A stretch of DNA of 64,000 bases, taken from the NCBI RefSeq assembly GCF_026410505.1, contig NZ_JAPMIU010000003.1, forward strand, positions 1-64,000, read 5' to 3'. Below the pieces are notes generated by a model that ran no database searches, was not told where the DNA came from, and saw only the letters and a program-made list of their open reading frames with translations. Positions within the stretch are counted from its first letter, which is position 1; the number at the start of each line of letters is the position of its first letter. The translations under genes and the position numbers were made by a program. Of the stretch, positions 1 to 7,207 are shown one piece after another. Source of the stretch: Frateuria hangzhouensis (lineage in GTDB: Bacteria > Pseudomonadota > Gammaproteobacteria > Xanthomonadales > Rhodanobacteraceae).

Positions 1-48
1 GCAGTGGACCAAAGAGGTCAACTGCGGAGCGAATAAGGCGGCATTCCG

Positions 49-79
49 CCGTCAAAATGAGCGTTTTTCGCTTTGACGG
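49..79. other. Hairpin-forming inverted repeat of unknown role
   Basis: The arms CCGTCAAA and TTTGACGG pair perfectly, with an inner GCG/CGC pairing around a T-rich loop. It lies upstream of the small ORF at 143 and just before the cassette-like DNA. It is not followed by a T-tract on the plus strand, so it does not look like an ordinary terminator. It may be part of a decayed recombination site or an mRNA leader structure. Confidence 0.4.
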
Positions 80-142
80 GACCAATGTCACGCGTGAGTG
101 GTTGCGCGGCGATTGATCAGACCATCCCTAACAGGAGGACTT

Positions 143-262
143 ATGGATACAATTCATTGTTTTAACGCAGTAATCTTTGCTTCAACCAAGTCAATCATAT
201 TAACAGCTTCATCAGTAATGGCAGCCTTGGCAGCGAACGGTCTAACTCCTCATCTACACTAA
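143..262 (+). CDS. Small ORF, 39 aa, unknown function
   Basis: This short ORF was found by reading the sequence directly. ATG at 143 is preceded by AGGAGG with good spacing, and the TAA at 260-262 is followed at once by a strong hairpin with a T7 tract. The peptide begins MDTIHCFN, has a hydrophobic Ala/Ser/Ile-rich middle and ends PHLH, so it could sit in or on a membrane. The base composition is clearly more AT-rich than the core genes of the window, which fits acquired DNA next to an attC-like site. I do not recognise a family. A strong ribosome site and a dedicated terminator argue for a real expressed unit, but a leader peptide or chance ORF cannot be excluded. Confidence 0.45.
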   Translation: MDTIHCFNAVIFASTKSIILTASSVMAALAANGLTPHLH

Positions 263-287
263 AGCGCTCTTCGGGGGCGCTTTTTTT
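261..287 (+). terminator. Rho-independent terminator after the 39-aa ORF
   Basis: AAAGCGCTC pairs with GGGCGCTTT (one G-T wobble) around a UUCG-type loop and is followed by a T7 run. The TAA of the 39-aa ORF overlaps its first bases. Confidence 0.8.
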
Positions 288-300
288 ATGATTGCATAAT

Positions 301-357
301 GCGGCCTAATAGCTCGTTCAAGCGATCAGCTTTCGCCTCTTATCTCAGCGTTAGCTT
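301..357 (+). repeat. attC-like integron recombination site (left)
   Basis: The site begins with GCCTAAT (consensus RYYYAAC), continues with CTCGTTCAAGC, which matches the usual L-box region of attC sites, and ends CTCAGCGTTAGCT (consensus GTTRRRY at the crossover). Its length is in the normal short-attC range. The next ORF starts 13 bp after GTTAGC, the usual distance in a gene cassette. The last core position departs from consensus, so activity is uncertain. Confidence 0.65.
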
Positions 358-369
358 CAATGGAGTTGC

Positions 370-837
370 ATGGGAATTTTCAAAGCACTTATTGCCGACT
401 TTACCGCTTCAAAGAGCAAGAAGGTTTCTATACACATGGATGAGCTTGTGGGGGAGACTGTTACAGCTATTCAAGATGTTGAGGCACAATTTCTCTCCGA
501 GGCCGCGAAGATCGCAATCGCGTGCCGTGAGCTTGTTGTAGCCCTACCTCGCGGGCAGGAAGGTTACGACAGGGCTTACAAAATCTACTGCGATCTCAAA
601 GAAGAGCGATCTTCGCTACATGCATCAGCTTGGCTTGCTTCTAGATTGATCCTTGCTGACCACGTCGTAGCACGGGCCGGCGCTGACGGACTTCCCTCCA
701 TGCCGGGCGTCGCGCTCATCCAGGGCTACATTGAGGGTTTTTTCCGGCGTCATGGCGTACCCGTGTGGAAAGCCCAATACTACGAGTTAAGGTTCTTCGA
801 GGAACATCATGATGAACGGTCCGCAGTTGAAGGCTAA
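370..837 (+). CDS. Integron-cassette-like hypothetical protein, 155 aa
   Basis: The protein is soluble, with no signal peptide or membrane segment, is predicted mostly alpha-helical and carries a basic KSKK stretch near the N-terminus. No family is recognised. Its position is informative. It starts 13 bp after the GTTAGC crossover of one attC-like site, and its TAA lies inside the first core box (GGCTAAC) of the next site. That is the standard structure of a promoterless integron gene cassette. Base composition is lower in GC than the core genes further right. No integron integrase is visible, so the rest of the array would lie to the left of the window. Confidence 0.65.
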   Translation: MGIFKALIADFTASKSKKVSIHMDELVGETVTAIQDVEAQFLSEAAKIAIACRELVVALPRGQEGYDRAYKIYCDLKEERSSLHASAWLASRLILADHVVARAGADGLPSMPGVALIQGYIEGFFRRHGVPVWKAQYYELRFFEEHHDERSAVEG

Positions 838-888
838 CAGTTCGTTCATTGCGGACGGCGTCGTCGCCGCTTGGCTCAACCGTTCGAT
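832..888 (+). repeat. attC-like integron recombination site (right, decayed)
   Basis: It begins GGCTAAC, followed by AGTTCGTTCA, nearly identical to the AATTCGTTCA seen in classic attC sites. A GC-rich hairpin centre follows and then GGCTCAACCGTTCGAT. The right core reads GTTCGAT instead of GTTRRRY, so the crossover half has decayed. A dispersed palindrome starts directly after it. Confidence 0.6.
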
Positions 889-912
889 GTCCGTTTCTGG
901 CCGCGAGCAGAC
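889..912. repeat. Dispersed GTCCG-type palindrome, copy 1 (degenerate)
   Basis: This is a degenerate copy of an interrupted palindrome whose best-kept arms are GTCCGCTTC and GAAGCGGAC. Other copies lie at 2739, 11728 and 15131, all between genes. Here it abuts the decayed attC-like site. Confidence 0.5.
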
Positions 913-1022
913 GGGGGCGCGTTGCTAGCCGAACTCCATATCTTCCGATGAAAGTCCTGGTAGAGAAACCGTGCCTTACAATCGGCGGTTATGTCCCACT
1001 GAAACGGGCGTAAGGGAAGTGG

Positions 1023-1130
1023 ATGAAGATCTTTTTGAACCACGCAGTAGAGGACAAGTCTCTCGTCATGCCGTACTACGAGAAACTCCAGGCCCTTGGC
1101 TATGAACCTTGGATCGACCTACGAGCATAA
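1023..1130 (+). pseudogene. Truncated TIR-domain gene, first 35 residues
   Basis: The ORF MKIFLNHAVEDK... ends ...GYEPWIDLRA and matches the start of a TIR domain: the first beta strand (KIFLNHA, usually IFISHS), an acidic-Lys pair, an amphipathic helix and the EPWID motif of the second strand. It then stops at TAA, where a complete TIR domain would need about 100 more residues including the catalytic Glu. The stop runs into the hns terminator, so the rest was probably lost by recombination. It is too short to be an NADase. It may be the remnant of a defence gene carried in the cassette region. Confidence 0.55.
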
Positions 1131-1155
1131 AAAAACCCCGCAGGAGCCTGCGGGG
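1129..1155 (-). terminator. Rho-independent terminator of hns
   Basis: The arms CCCCGCAGG and CCTGCGGGG are perfect, and the minus-strand transcript ends in a U7 run. It lies 22 bp past the hns stop codon and overlaps the end of the truncated TIR ORF on the other strand. Confidence 0.85.
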
Positions 1156-1177
1156 TCTTATGGCGACGTCGCTCGCG

Positions 1178-1594
1178 CTACTTCTTCGCTGGCTTCTTGG
1201 CGGGGCCCTTCTTGGTGGCCTTCGGAGCAACCTTCTTGGCGGGCGCGGGCTTCGTCGCAGCACTGCCGATGAGCATGCTGTCTGCTGTTACTCCTTTCTT
1301 CTTAAGAGCCTCCGAGAACCAAAGTGGGCGCTTGCCGCGCCCCGACCACGTTTGGGCAGGGTTCTCGGGGTTGCGGTACTTCGGTGCAACAGCAGCCTTC
1401 GGACCTTTGCTGCCTTGCCCACCGCGGCGGGGGTAAACCTCGTCGATGGTCAGGCCTGCGCTCTTAAGGAGCCCCTCAATCTTGGTCCGGACCTCTTGGA
1501 TGTGGTTCTTGCGGGCAGCTTGCATCTGCGCCTCGGCGCTCTTGATGAGAGCCTGAAGTTCGGCTGGGGAAAGTGAATCGAGATTGATGGCCAT
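1178..1594 (-). CDS. hns: H-NS family nucleoid protein (xenogeneic silencer)
   Basis: H-NS proteins bind AT-rich, often horizontally acquired DNA and silence it through oligomer filaments. This 138-aa protein has the expected plan: an N-terminal helical oligomerisation region (about 1-50, with coiled-coil heptads around AEAQMQAARKN), a linker with PRRGGQGSKGPKAA, and the C-terminal DNA-binding segment YRNPENPAQTWSGRGKRPLWF-like (about 70-95) with the TWSGRGK signature of the betaproteobacterial/xanthomonad branch. A Lys/Ala/Pro-rich tail (about 110-138) is an extra basic extension. AGGA lies just before the ATG. Its place beside cassette-like and truncated genes fits a regulator of foreign DNA, although such genes also occur as chromosomal paralogues. 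Confidence 0.9.
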   Translation of the reverse strand: MAINLDSLSPAELQALIKSAEAQMQAARKNHIQEVRTKIEGLLKSAGLTIDEVYPRRGGQGSKGPKAAVAPKYRNPENPAQTWSGRGKRPLWFSEALKKKGVTADSMLIGSAATKPAPAKKVAPKATKKGPAKKPAKK

Positions 1595-1936
1595 AGTCGT
1601 CCTAGGGAGTTGGATCGCCGCCCATTAGACAACGAAACCTTATGGAGGGTGTCAACGGAAGCTTCTGATCTGTCAATCGGTTCGCTCGCGAGCCAAGAGG
1701 AAGCATCTGGACATTGGTTGGTATCGGTCATGCCTCTGTCTGCTCGGCCAGTTCAAGCGCGTCATCCACCTCAATCCCCAAATACCTGACGGTGCGCTGT
1801 GAGGGCCGTACATAGTGGGTCAACCGTGCTCCACCCCGGGTGCCAGGTCAGCGACACGGTACGACCGACAAGCTTTTTGCCTCAGCTTGCAAACGTCAAT
1901 ATCGTCTTGCCAGCATCCAATGAGAGGAGCGCCACG
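1595..1936. other. Intergenic region upstream of hns
   Basis: About 340 bp separate hns (minus) from the Cys-rich gene (plus). It should hold divergent promoters for both. No clear -35/-10 pair, repeat or RNA gene was identified. The short overlapping ORFs here have no family features. Confidence 0.4.
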
Positions 1937-2233
1937 GTGTTCGAACCGACAAATGAAGGCCTGACGCGCTATCCCGAGACGGCGGGATATAACGTGGATC
2001 ACGCAAGTCCGATACCCTGCGTTTGCACCCGCACCTGCGCGGTCCCCTGCGCAGGCGAGTGCGGCTGCGAAGCCTGCTCGGTCCAGTTCGTGACGCTTTG
2101 CGAAGCTACTGGCCGGCTAAGCGCGCTGGTGCCAACCTCGAAGGCGGAAGAAGAAGCGCTTGATGCGTACGGGCGTGTAGAGCGCACCCAGCTGTCAGCG
2201 CTCATTCGGCGTGGCAGATTTGATGGACGATGA
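1937..2233 (+). CDS. Small Cys-rich protein, copy 1 (novel family, paralogue at 7208)
   Basis: I chose the GTG at 1937 because GAGGAG lies 8 bp upstream and because the resulting 99-aa protein aligns from its first residues with the 97-aa product at 7208. The shared pattern is EPT-EG--RYP-T-GY, then a spacer, then PCxCxxxCxxxCAGECGCxAC followed by a C near residue 55. Six clustered cysteines plus one suggest a metal site (zinc or Fe-S) or disulphide knot. There is no signal peptide, so a metal-binding intracellular role is more likely. I know no named family. Starting further upstream, at 1799, would add residues with no match in the paralogue. Confidence 0.65.
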   Translation: MFEPTNEGLTRYPETAGYNVDHASPIPCVCTRTCAVPCAGECGCEACSVQFVTLCEATGRLSALVPTSKAEEEALDAYGRVERTQLSALIRRGRFDGR

Positions 2234-2464
2234 AGGCAAGGCGGGCGCGGTAGCGATACTGGTACCTGCGCGGCCTCTCGCTGGGAGTACCTAGAGCTGC
2301 TATCGACCCAAAGCGGACCAATACCGACGCTGTGGTCGCCTTATGTTGAGTGCTCGGCGTCTGCTCCGTCCTGCATGCGCCTTGCCGGCGCCAGAACGAT
2401 CAATGGCCGACGCACCCAAGTCCAAGTATCGTGGCCGAACTGCCAGCTGGGTATGGAGAGGGCG

Positions 2465-2689
2465 ATGGGATTCTCTACGCAGAACTTTGAGACGTTCTTA
2501 GAAGACCTAAAGCGTGTGCTCGCAGCAGTTGCGGAGATTACTGGTGATGCAGAGGCGGCCAAACAATACGTAGTTAGCCATCCCTTACCACCGTTCCAAG
2601 GCAAAACAGCAGTTGCTCTTGTAGCGGAAGGAAGGGTTGATGACGTCATGAGATTTTTCGTCTCACTAGAGTCTGGTTTCGTGGGCTGA
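2465..2689 (+). CDS. Possible MbcA/ParS-type antitoxin (DUF2384-like), orphan
   Basis: The 74-aa product starting MGFSTQNF has GGAGAGGG just before its ATG. Its C-terminal half, DAEAAKQYV-HPLPPFQGKTAV-LVAEGRVDDVMRFF, resembles the toxin-binding domain of Xre/MbcA/ParS antitoxins, in which a 'P-L-G-KTP-ELL--GR---V---L' pattern is usual. The N-terminal helix-turn-helix of full-length Xre antitoxins is absent. No RES or COG5654-type toxin lies nearby, so it would be an orphan antitoxin or a relic. An in-frame upstream ATG at 2453 is possible. The assignment rests on pattern similarity only. Confidence 0.45.
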   Translation: MGFSTQNFETFLEDLKRVLAAVAEITGDAEAAKQYVVSHPLPPFQGKTAVALVAEGRVDDVMRFFVSLESGFVG

Positions 2690-2738
2690 TCGGATTAAGC
2701 ACGGGGTGTGCGTCTGGTCTACCAGATTCCATGCGGAA

Positions 2739-2766
2739 GGTCCGCTTCTGGCCGGAAGCAGACATG
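2739..2766. repeat. Dispersed GTCCG-type palindrome, copy 2
   Basis: The arms GGTCCGCTTC and GGAAGCAGAC surround TGGCC. It lies between the antitoxin-like gene and the end of mrfB and closely matches the copy at 15131. Confidence 0.65.
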
Positions 2767-2780
2767 ATGTAGAGCGCGAC

Positions 2781-3629
2781 CTATTCCGCGGCTGGCGGAC
2801 GTGCGCCGAGCCGCGAAACGCGCAGGAGCACGCCCGCCAAGCTGCGAAGGTCCTGCACATTATGGTGAGCCACGCGACGCAGGTTGGTGGCCGGTCCGCC
2901 TCGCAGGAATGTCAGCCATGCCGCTGGCGCTTCCGATCCTGGTAGGTCGTCGTCGCGTACCACGCCGAGGAGCTGCCGTTCGGCAGTTGCGAGGCGACAA
3001 TTCTCCCATACACCCTTCCAGTGCCGACGGACGGGGTGGAGCAGATCAAGGTGACGAAGGCCGGTGAGCGGGTTGGGCAACCGGGCCAAACGGTAGCGGG
3101 TGGCAAGCAGGGGCGCGTCGTAGCTCTTGCCGTTGTAGCTCACAAGTATGGTGTCGTCGTGCAGCCATCCGGCGAAGGTCTGAAGCATCGCGGTTTCGGC
3201 GGCCATAGTGGTGATCGTTAGCTGGCGAATGCGGAATCGGCCGTTCTGTTCCCAATGGGCCGCGCCCATCATGAACGCCCGTGTGCCGGTGCCGCCGGCG
3301 AGCCCGGTGGTTTCCGTATCGAAATGAAGCAGCCTGGCAGTGCCAACTGCCTCGTCCCAGCGCGCAAAGGTCGTGTCGATCAAGGGTGGCGGAGATAGCC
3401 AGTCCACCACCGCCTCGGTGAGGAACAGTCCGCTTGCGATCTCTTCGCCGGGCACGAAGCGATCCGTCGACGATGCACGTGGTTCCGCACGCTGCAGCCG
3501 CGAGCGACCTTGGATCAGCCTTAGTACGTCAGCCGATAGGGTCTGTTTCGGCGCCGGCGTCGGGGCCGCGGGAACCGACAGCCCTGATTGCGTGCGCAGT
3601 TGGCGCAGCCGGTCGGCCAGCGCGCTCAC
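2781..3629 (-). CDS. mrfB: MrfB/YprB-like 3'-5' exonuclease (RNase H-like fold)
   Basis: The protein (about 282 aa) carries an RNase H-like exonuclease domain with the DEDD-type residues visible as HFDTETTGL (D and E of motif I), LVSYNGKSYDAPLL (motif II), a central HLDLLHPVR and a late HHNVQDLRSL (motif III Asp). In Bacillus subtilis MrfB acts with the MrfA helicase in excision of mitomycin C lesions independently of UvrABC. The start is GTG at 3629, because GTGA there overlaps the helicase stop by 4 bp, a clear sign of translational coupling. A longer reading frame exists upstream but lies inside the helicase gene and has biased shadow composition. Confidence 0.85.
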   Translation of the reverse strand: MSALADRLRQLRTQSGLSVPAAPTPAPKQTLSADVLRLIQGRSRLQRAEPRASSTDRFVPGEEIASGLFLTEAVVDWLSPPPLIDTTFARWDEAVGTARLLHFDTETTGLAGGTGTRAFMMGAAHWEQNGRFRIRQLTITTMAAETAMLQTFAGWLHDDTILVSYNGKSYDAPLLATRYRLARLPNPLTGLRHLDLLHPVRRHWKGVWENCRLATAERQLLGVVRDDDLPGSEAPAAWLTFLRGGPATNLRRVAHHNVQDLRSLAGVLLRVSRLGARPPAAE

Positions 3630-6037
3630 AGGGCCACCAGCAGGCCCAGAACCCGCAAGGCCAGGGCCTTGGGCGTGTCCGCGGCTGCTTCGTCCGCGGC
3701 CAGGATCGGTCCGGCGCAGGCCGGGCAACCGGCCATGCAGTCGCAGCGATCGACCAGCGTCATGGCCATGCGGACCAGATCCTCGCGCCGCTCGAACAAC
3801 GGCGCGCTTAGGCCCACGCCGCCGGGAAAGGCGTCATAGAGATAAACCGTCGGGGTGAAGGGCGCATCGGGCGCCAGCGCCGCTGGCTGCCCATCCATCC
3901 CGCGCAGCTGGCCGCGGCCTGCGATGTCCGAGGCGACGAACCACGCCCCGTCGGAGCTTCCCACCGACTTCTGCAGGTCGCGCGACTCAGCCATCACCGC
4001 CACGGTGGCGACGATGTGCAAGGCATAGGCGGCCCCGAGGAAACCGTCCAGCGCCTGCTGCCGGCCATCAAAGGCTTGTTCGAGCTCGCGCTGGGCAAGC
4101 TGCCACCAGACCGCGGTGGTGTGCAGCTCCTGGTCGGGCAGGTTGACAGGGCCGTAGCCGATGTTTTCGTGGGTGTAGTAGCGGATCTTCTTGTAGCCGG
4201 CCACGCGCCGGACCACGTGCACCTCGCCGTGGTGGGCCTCGCCGCGCCCCGCGCTGGAGCTGCCGAAACAGTCGAGCACCTTGAGCTTGGTGTAGTCGAT
4301 GGCGTCGGTGTAGTAGTCCACGTGGGTACGCGTCACGAACGCCTTGCGGCCATCCCAGTCGAGCCGTTCCACCTGGTAGGGCACCGACTGGATCATGTGG
4401 ATCGCGCCTTCGTAGAGCGTCACCGGCACGGCGGTGAAGTCGACTTCGGCGATGATGGTCTGCTTGCCTCCGGTGCGATCGACCACCACGAAGTTGCCGT
4501 CGGCCACGCTGCGCAGTGAGACGGCATTGGCCGGATAGCTGTCGGCGATCCATTCCCAGCGGTTGCCCTCGCGGTGCAGCACGCCTTCCTCGCCGAGCAC
4601 CTCGAGCCAGGGCGTGGCTGCGCCCGGTCCGAATACCTCGTCGCCCACGAACGGCAGTTCGAAGGCGGCACAGCGGATATGGTCGAGCAGGATCAATGGC
4701 TGGTCGGCGGCGATGCGCGCGTGCTCGGGCGGGGCACCCTCGAAGAATTCCGGATGGCGCACCAGGTACTGGTCCAATGGATCACTACTGGCCACCAGCA
4801 CGCCGAGCGCCGGCTGCTGGCGGCGGCCCGCCCGACCGAAGCGCTGCCAGGTCGCCGCCATGGAGCCAGGATAGCCATTGAGTACCACGACATCCAGGCT
4901 GCCGATGTCCACGCCCAGCTCGAGCGCAGAGGTACTCACGATGCCGTCGATGCTGCCGGCGCGCATCTCACGCTCGGCGGCCCGACGCTCGGTCGGCAGG
5001 TAGCCGCCTCGATAGGCACGGATTCGTGGAGGCTTGCGTGGATCGTGATCGAAGACGTCTTTCAGGTACTTGGTCAGCACCTCGACCATGGTGCGGCTCT
5101 GCGCGAACACCAGGGTCTTCATGCCCGCCTTGATCGCCAGCCGGGCGATCCGGTTTGTCTGCGAGCGCGCCGACGCGCGAAGGCCAAGGTCGGGGTTGAC
5201 CACGGGCGGGTTCCACAGCAGCACGTGCTTGTCGCCCGAGGGCGCGCCGCTTTGCGTGAAGGCGGTGACCGGGTGTTCGATCAGCGCCTCAGCGTGCTCC
5301 TTTGGGTTGCCAATCGTTGCCGAGCACAGGATGAACTGAGGAGTCACCCCATAGAACGCACATACGCGCTTGAGTCGCCGGATCACGTTGGCCACATGCG
5401 ATCCGAACACGCCGCGGTAGGTGTGGACCTCGTCGATCACCACGTAGCGCAGGTTCTCGAAGAACTGTGCCCACTTGGTGTGATGCGGCAGGATCGCCTG
5501 GTGCAGCATGTCAGGGTTGCTCACCACGATGTCGCCGTGGAGGCGAATCGCCTGGCGTGCGTCGCCCGGCGTGTCGCCATCGAACGTGAAGGCCTTGACC
5601 CCCAGCTCACCGGCCTTGTTGAGCTCCAGCAGGTCGGCGACCTGGTCCTGGGCCAATGCCTTGGTCGGAAACAGGTACAGCGCCTTGGCTCCCTGCTTCA
5701 TCGCAGCACTGAGTACGGGCAGGGTGTAGCAGAGGGATTTGCCGGATGCTGTCGGCGTCACGATCGCTACCTGCTCACCGCGTTGTGTCGCGACCCAGGC
5801 CTCGGCCTGGTGGCTGTAGAGCGCATCAATGCCGCGCGATCGCAGGGCGTGGGCTAGTGCCGGCGGTAGGTCCGCGGGCAAGGGCGCGAAGGATCCCTCG
5901 CGACCCGGCACCACGAAGGAGCCGGTGATGCGTTCGGCGTAGCGCTTGGATAGCCGTTGGGCTAGCGCGCGCCCATCGCTCGGGCCGCGCAGGACGAGAT
6001 CGTCCGCGGCCTGGTAACGATCAGGGAGAGCGTTCAA
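3626..6037 (-). CDS. mrfA: MrfA/YprA-like DEAD/DEAH-box helicase with DUF1998 domain
   Basis: This 803-aa superfamily 2 helicase has motif I TPTASGK (94-100), the DEVH box (VIDEVH), SAT (CSATIG) and motif VI GRAGRR. The C-terminal DUF1998 domain ends with a four-Cys cluster CDCMAGCPAC, which in relatives binds a metal. MrfA of Bacillus translocates 3'-5' and partners with the MrfB nuclease to remove mitomycin C adducts. The downstream nuclease gene overlaps by 4 bp, so the pair forms an operon. Length is normal for the family. The adjacent SRAP protein and umuDC suggest a DNA-damage neighbourhood, though no LexA box was found upstream. Confidence 0.92.
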   Translation of the reverse strand: MNALPDRYQAADDLVLRGPSDGRALAQRLSKRYAERITGSFVVPGREGSFAPLPADLPPALAHALRSRGIDALYSHQAEAWVATQRGEQVAIVTPTASGKSLCYTLPVLSAAMKQGAKALYLFPTKALAQDQVADLLELNKAGELGVKAFTFDGDTPGDARQAIRLHGDIVVSNPDMLHQAILPHHTKWAQFFENLRYVVIDEVHTYRGVFGSHVANVIRRLKRVCAFYGVTPQFILCSATIGNPKEHAEALIEHPVTAFTQSGAPSGDKHVLLWNPPVVNPDLGLRASARSQTNRIARLAIKAGMKTLVFAQSRTMVEVLTKYLKDVFDHDPRKPPRIRAYRGGYLPTERRAAEREMRAGSIDGIVSTSALELGVDIGSLDVVVLNGYPGSMAATWQRFGRAGRRQQPALGVLVASSDPLDQYLVRHPEFFEGAPPEHARIAADQPLILLDHIRCAAFELPFVGDEVFGPGAATPWLEVLGEEGVLHREGNRWEWIADSYPANAVSLRSVADGNFVVVDRTGGKQTIIAEVDFTAVPVTLYEGAIHMIQSVPYQVERLDWDGRKAFVTRTHVDYYTDAIDYTKLKVLDCFGSSSAGRGEAHHGEVHVVRRVAGYKKIRYYTHENIGYGPVNLPDQELHTTAVWWQLAQRELEQAFDGRQQALDGFLGAAYALHIVATVAVMAESRDLQKSVGSSDGAWFVASDIAGRGQLRGMDGQPAALAPDAPFTPTVYLYDAFPGGVGLSAPLFERREDLVRMAMTLVDRCDCMAGCPACAGPILAADEAAADTPKALALRVLGLLVAL

Positions 6038-6202
6038 TGGGGGCCACCTTTGATTCTTGGTGGCAGTAGATCGAGGGCGCGTCTCGCCCGATGAGACTGG
6101 TCAGGAAAGCTTGTTGGTTGATGACCGACCAGGTGCCCGCCTCCGCGCCCCTTCGACGCCCCGGTCGGTATGCTGGTCACTCCCTACGCCGGAGCGCCCG
6201 CC

Positions 6203-7171
6203 ATGTGCTACTCCGCCCAAATCAAGGCCGACTACGTCCGCTACGTGCGCCACTTTGGCGCGACGATCAGCCTTCAGCGCTTCACCGAGCTGTTCTGGGA
6301 ACGCCGCCGGGACGGCACGTGGTCGAAGATCCCCAAGGCCCTGCGCGAAAGCTTTCGGCACCCGGACAGCGAGGCGGGCTTTGAGCTTGCCAAGCTGGTG
6401 GCCGAGGGGGATCGCGAGCTAGAGCACCGCTACCGGGAGGATCTGGCGGCACAGCGGGAGCGTCTGACCAAGGCGGAGGCGGTACTGGCGGGCCCCAAGC
6501 CCACCAAGAAGGCGGCCGAGGACAAGCGCATCGCGACCAACAAGATCGCGGCGACAGAAGCCAACCTGGCGGCACTCCAGCGACGCGACTTGGTCGATGA
6601 CGATGCTCGAATCTTCCCGGGTTCGTATGCGCCTGTGCTGATCGAGCGCGATGGCCAGCGGTTTGTGGTGCCCATGCGCTACCAGTGCCGCATGCCAGGC
6701 TGGAACGCGGCCGTGGAGCGCAAGTATCCCGGCACCTACAACGCCCGGCGGGACAAGCTCGAGGAATCCTGGAGCCAACTCTTTGGCTACCGCCACGGCA
6801 TTCTGGTGGTCACACGCTTTTACGAGAATGTGGCGCGCCACCGGCTCGAGGGAAGAGCGCTGGCAGAGGGCGAAAAGGAGGAGAACGTGGTGCTCGCCTT
6901 CGACCCTCAGCCGCCTCAGGACATGCTGGTGGCCTGCCTGTGGAACGTGTCCAAGGGCGCGGACAACGGCTCCGACCTTTTCACCTTCGCGGCCATCACG
7001 GACGAGCCACCCCCAGAAGTTGCGGCCGCAGGCCACGACCGCTGCATCGTCCCGATCAAGCCCGAGCACGTCGATGCCTGGCTGAATCCAGCCGTGGCGC
7101 CACGCGAGGCCCTGTACGCCATCCTGGATGACCGGGCGCGGCCGTACTACCAACACAGGCTCGCCGCGTGA
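6203..7171 (+). CDS. SRAP (HMCES/YedK) protein, long variant with charged insert
   Basis: SRAP proteins shield abasic sites in single-stranded DNA by forming a thiazolidine crosslink through Cys2. I chose the ATG at 6203 so that the protein begins MCYSAQ and Cys2 becomes N-terminal after Met removal. The upstream ATG would bury it. The other active-site residues are visible: N180 and R182 in TYNARRD, E208 in RFYEN, and H278 in AGHDRCIVP. The 322-aa protein is about 100 residues longer than YedK because of a highly charged, helical, probably coiled-coil insert at roughly 60-125 (Lys/Glu/Ala-rich). It lies next to mrfAB and upstream of umuDC. Confidence 0.9.
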   Translation: MCYSAQIKADYVRYVRHFGATISLQRFTELFWERRRDGTWSKIPKALRESFRHPDSEAGFELAKLVAEGDRELEHRYREDLAAQRERLTKAEAVLAGPKPTKKAAEDKRIATNKIAATEANLAALQRRDLVDDDARIFPGSYAPVLIERDGQRFVVPMRYQCRMPGWNAAVERKYPGTYNARRDKLEESWSQLFGYRHGILVVTRFYENVARHRLEGRALAEGEKEENVVLAFDPQPPQDMLVACLWNVSKGADNGSDLFTFAAITDEPPPEVAAAGHDRCIVPIKPEHVDAWLNPAVAPREALYAILDDRARPYYQHRLAA

Positions 7172-7207
7172 TCGGACGGCGTCGAGACGACCGCGTAAAA
7201 TCGAGCC

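Noticed and set aside
17-118. Possible long attC (GGTCAAC ... GTTGCGC) around the 49-79 hairpin
   Set aside because: Both cores deviate from consensus, and the L-box pattern CGTTCAAGC is absent. The evidence is too weak to call.
6038-6202. LexA box in front of mrfAB/SRAP
   Set aside because: No TTAGTA-N-TACTAA type palindrome was seen between the divergent genes.
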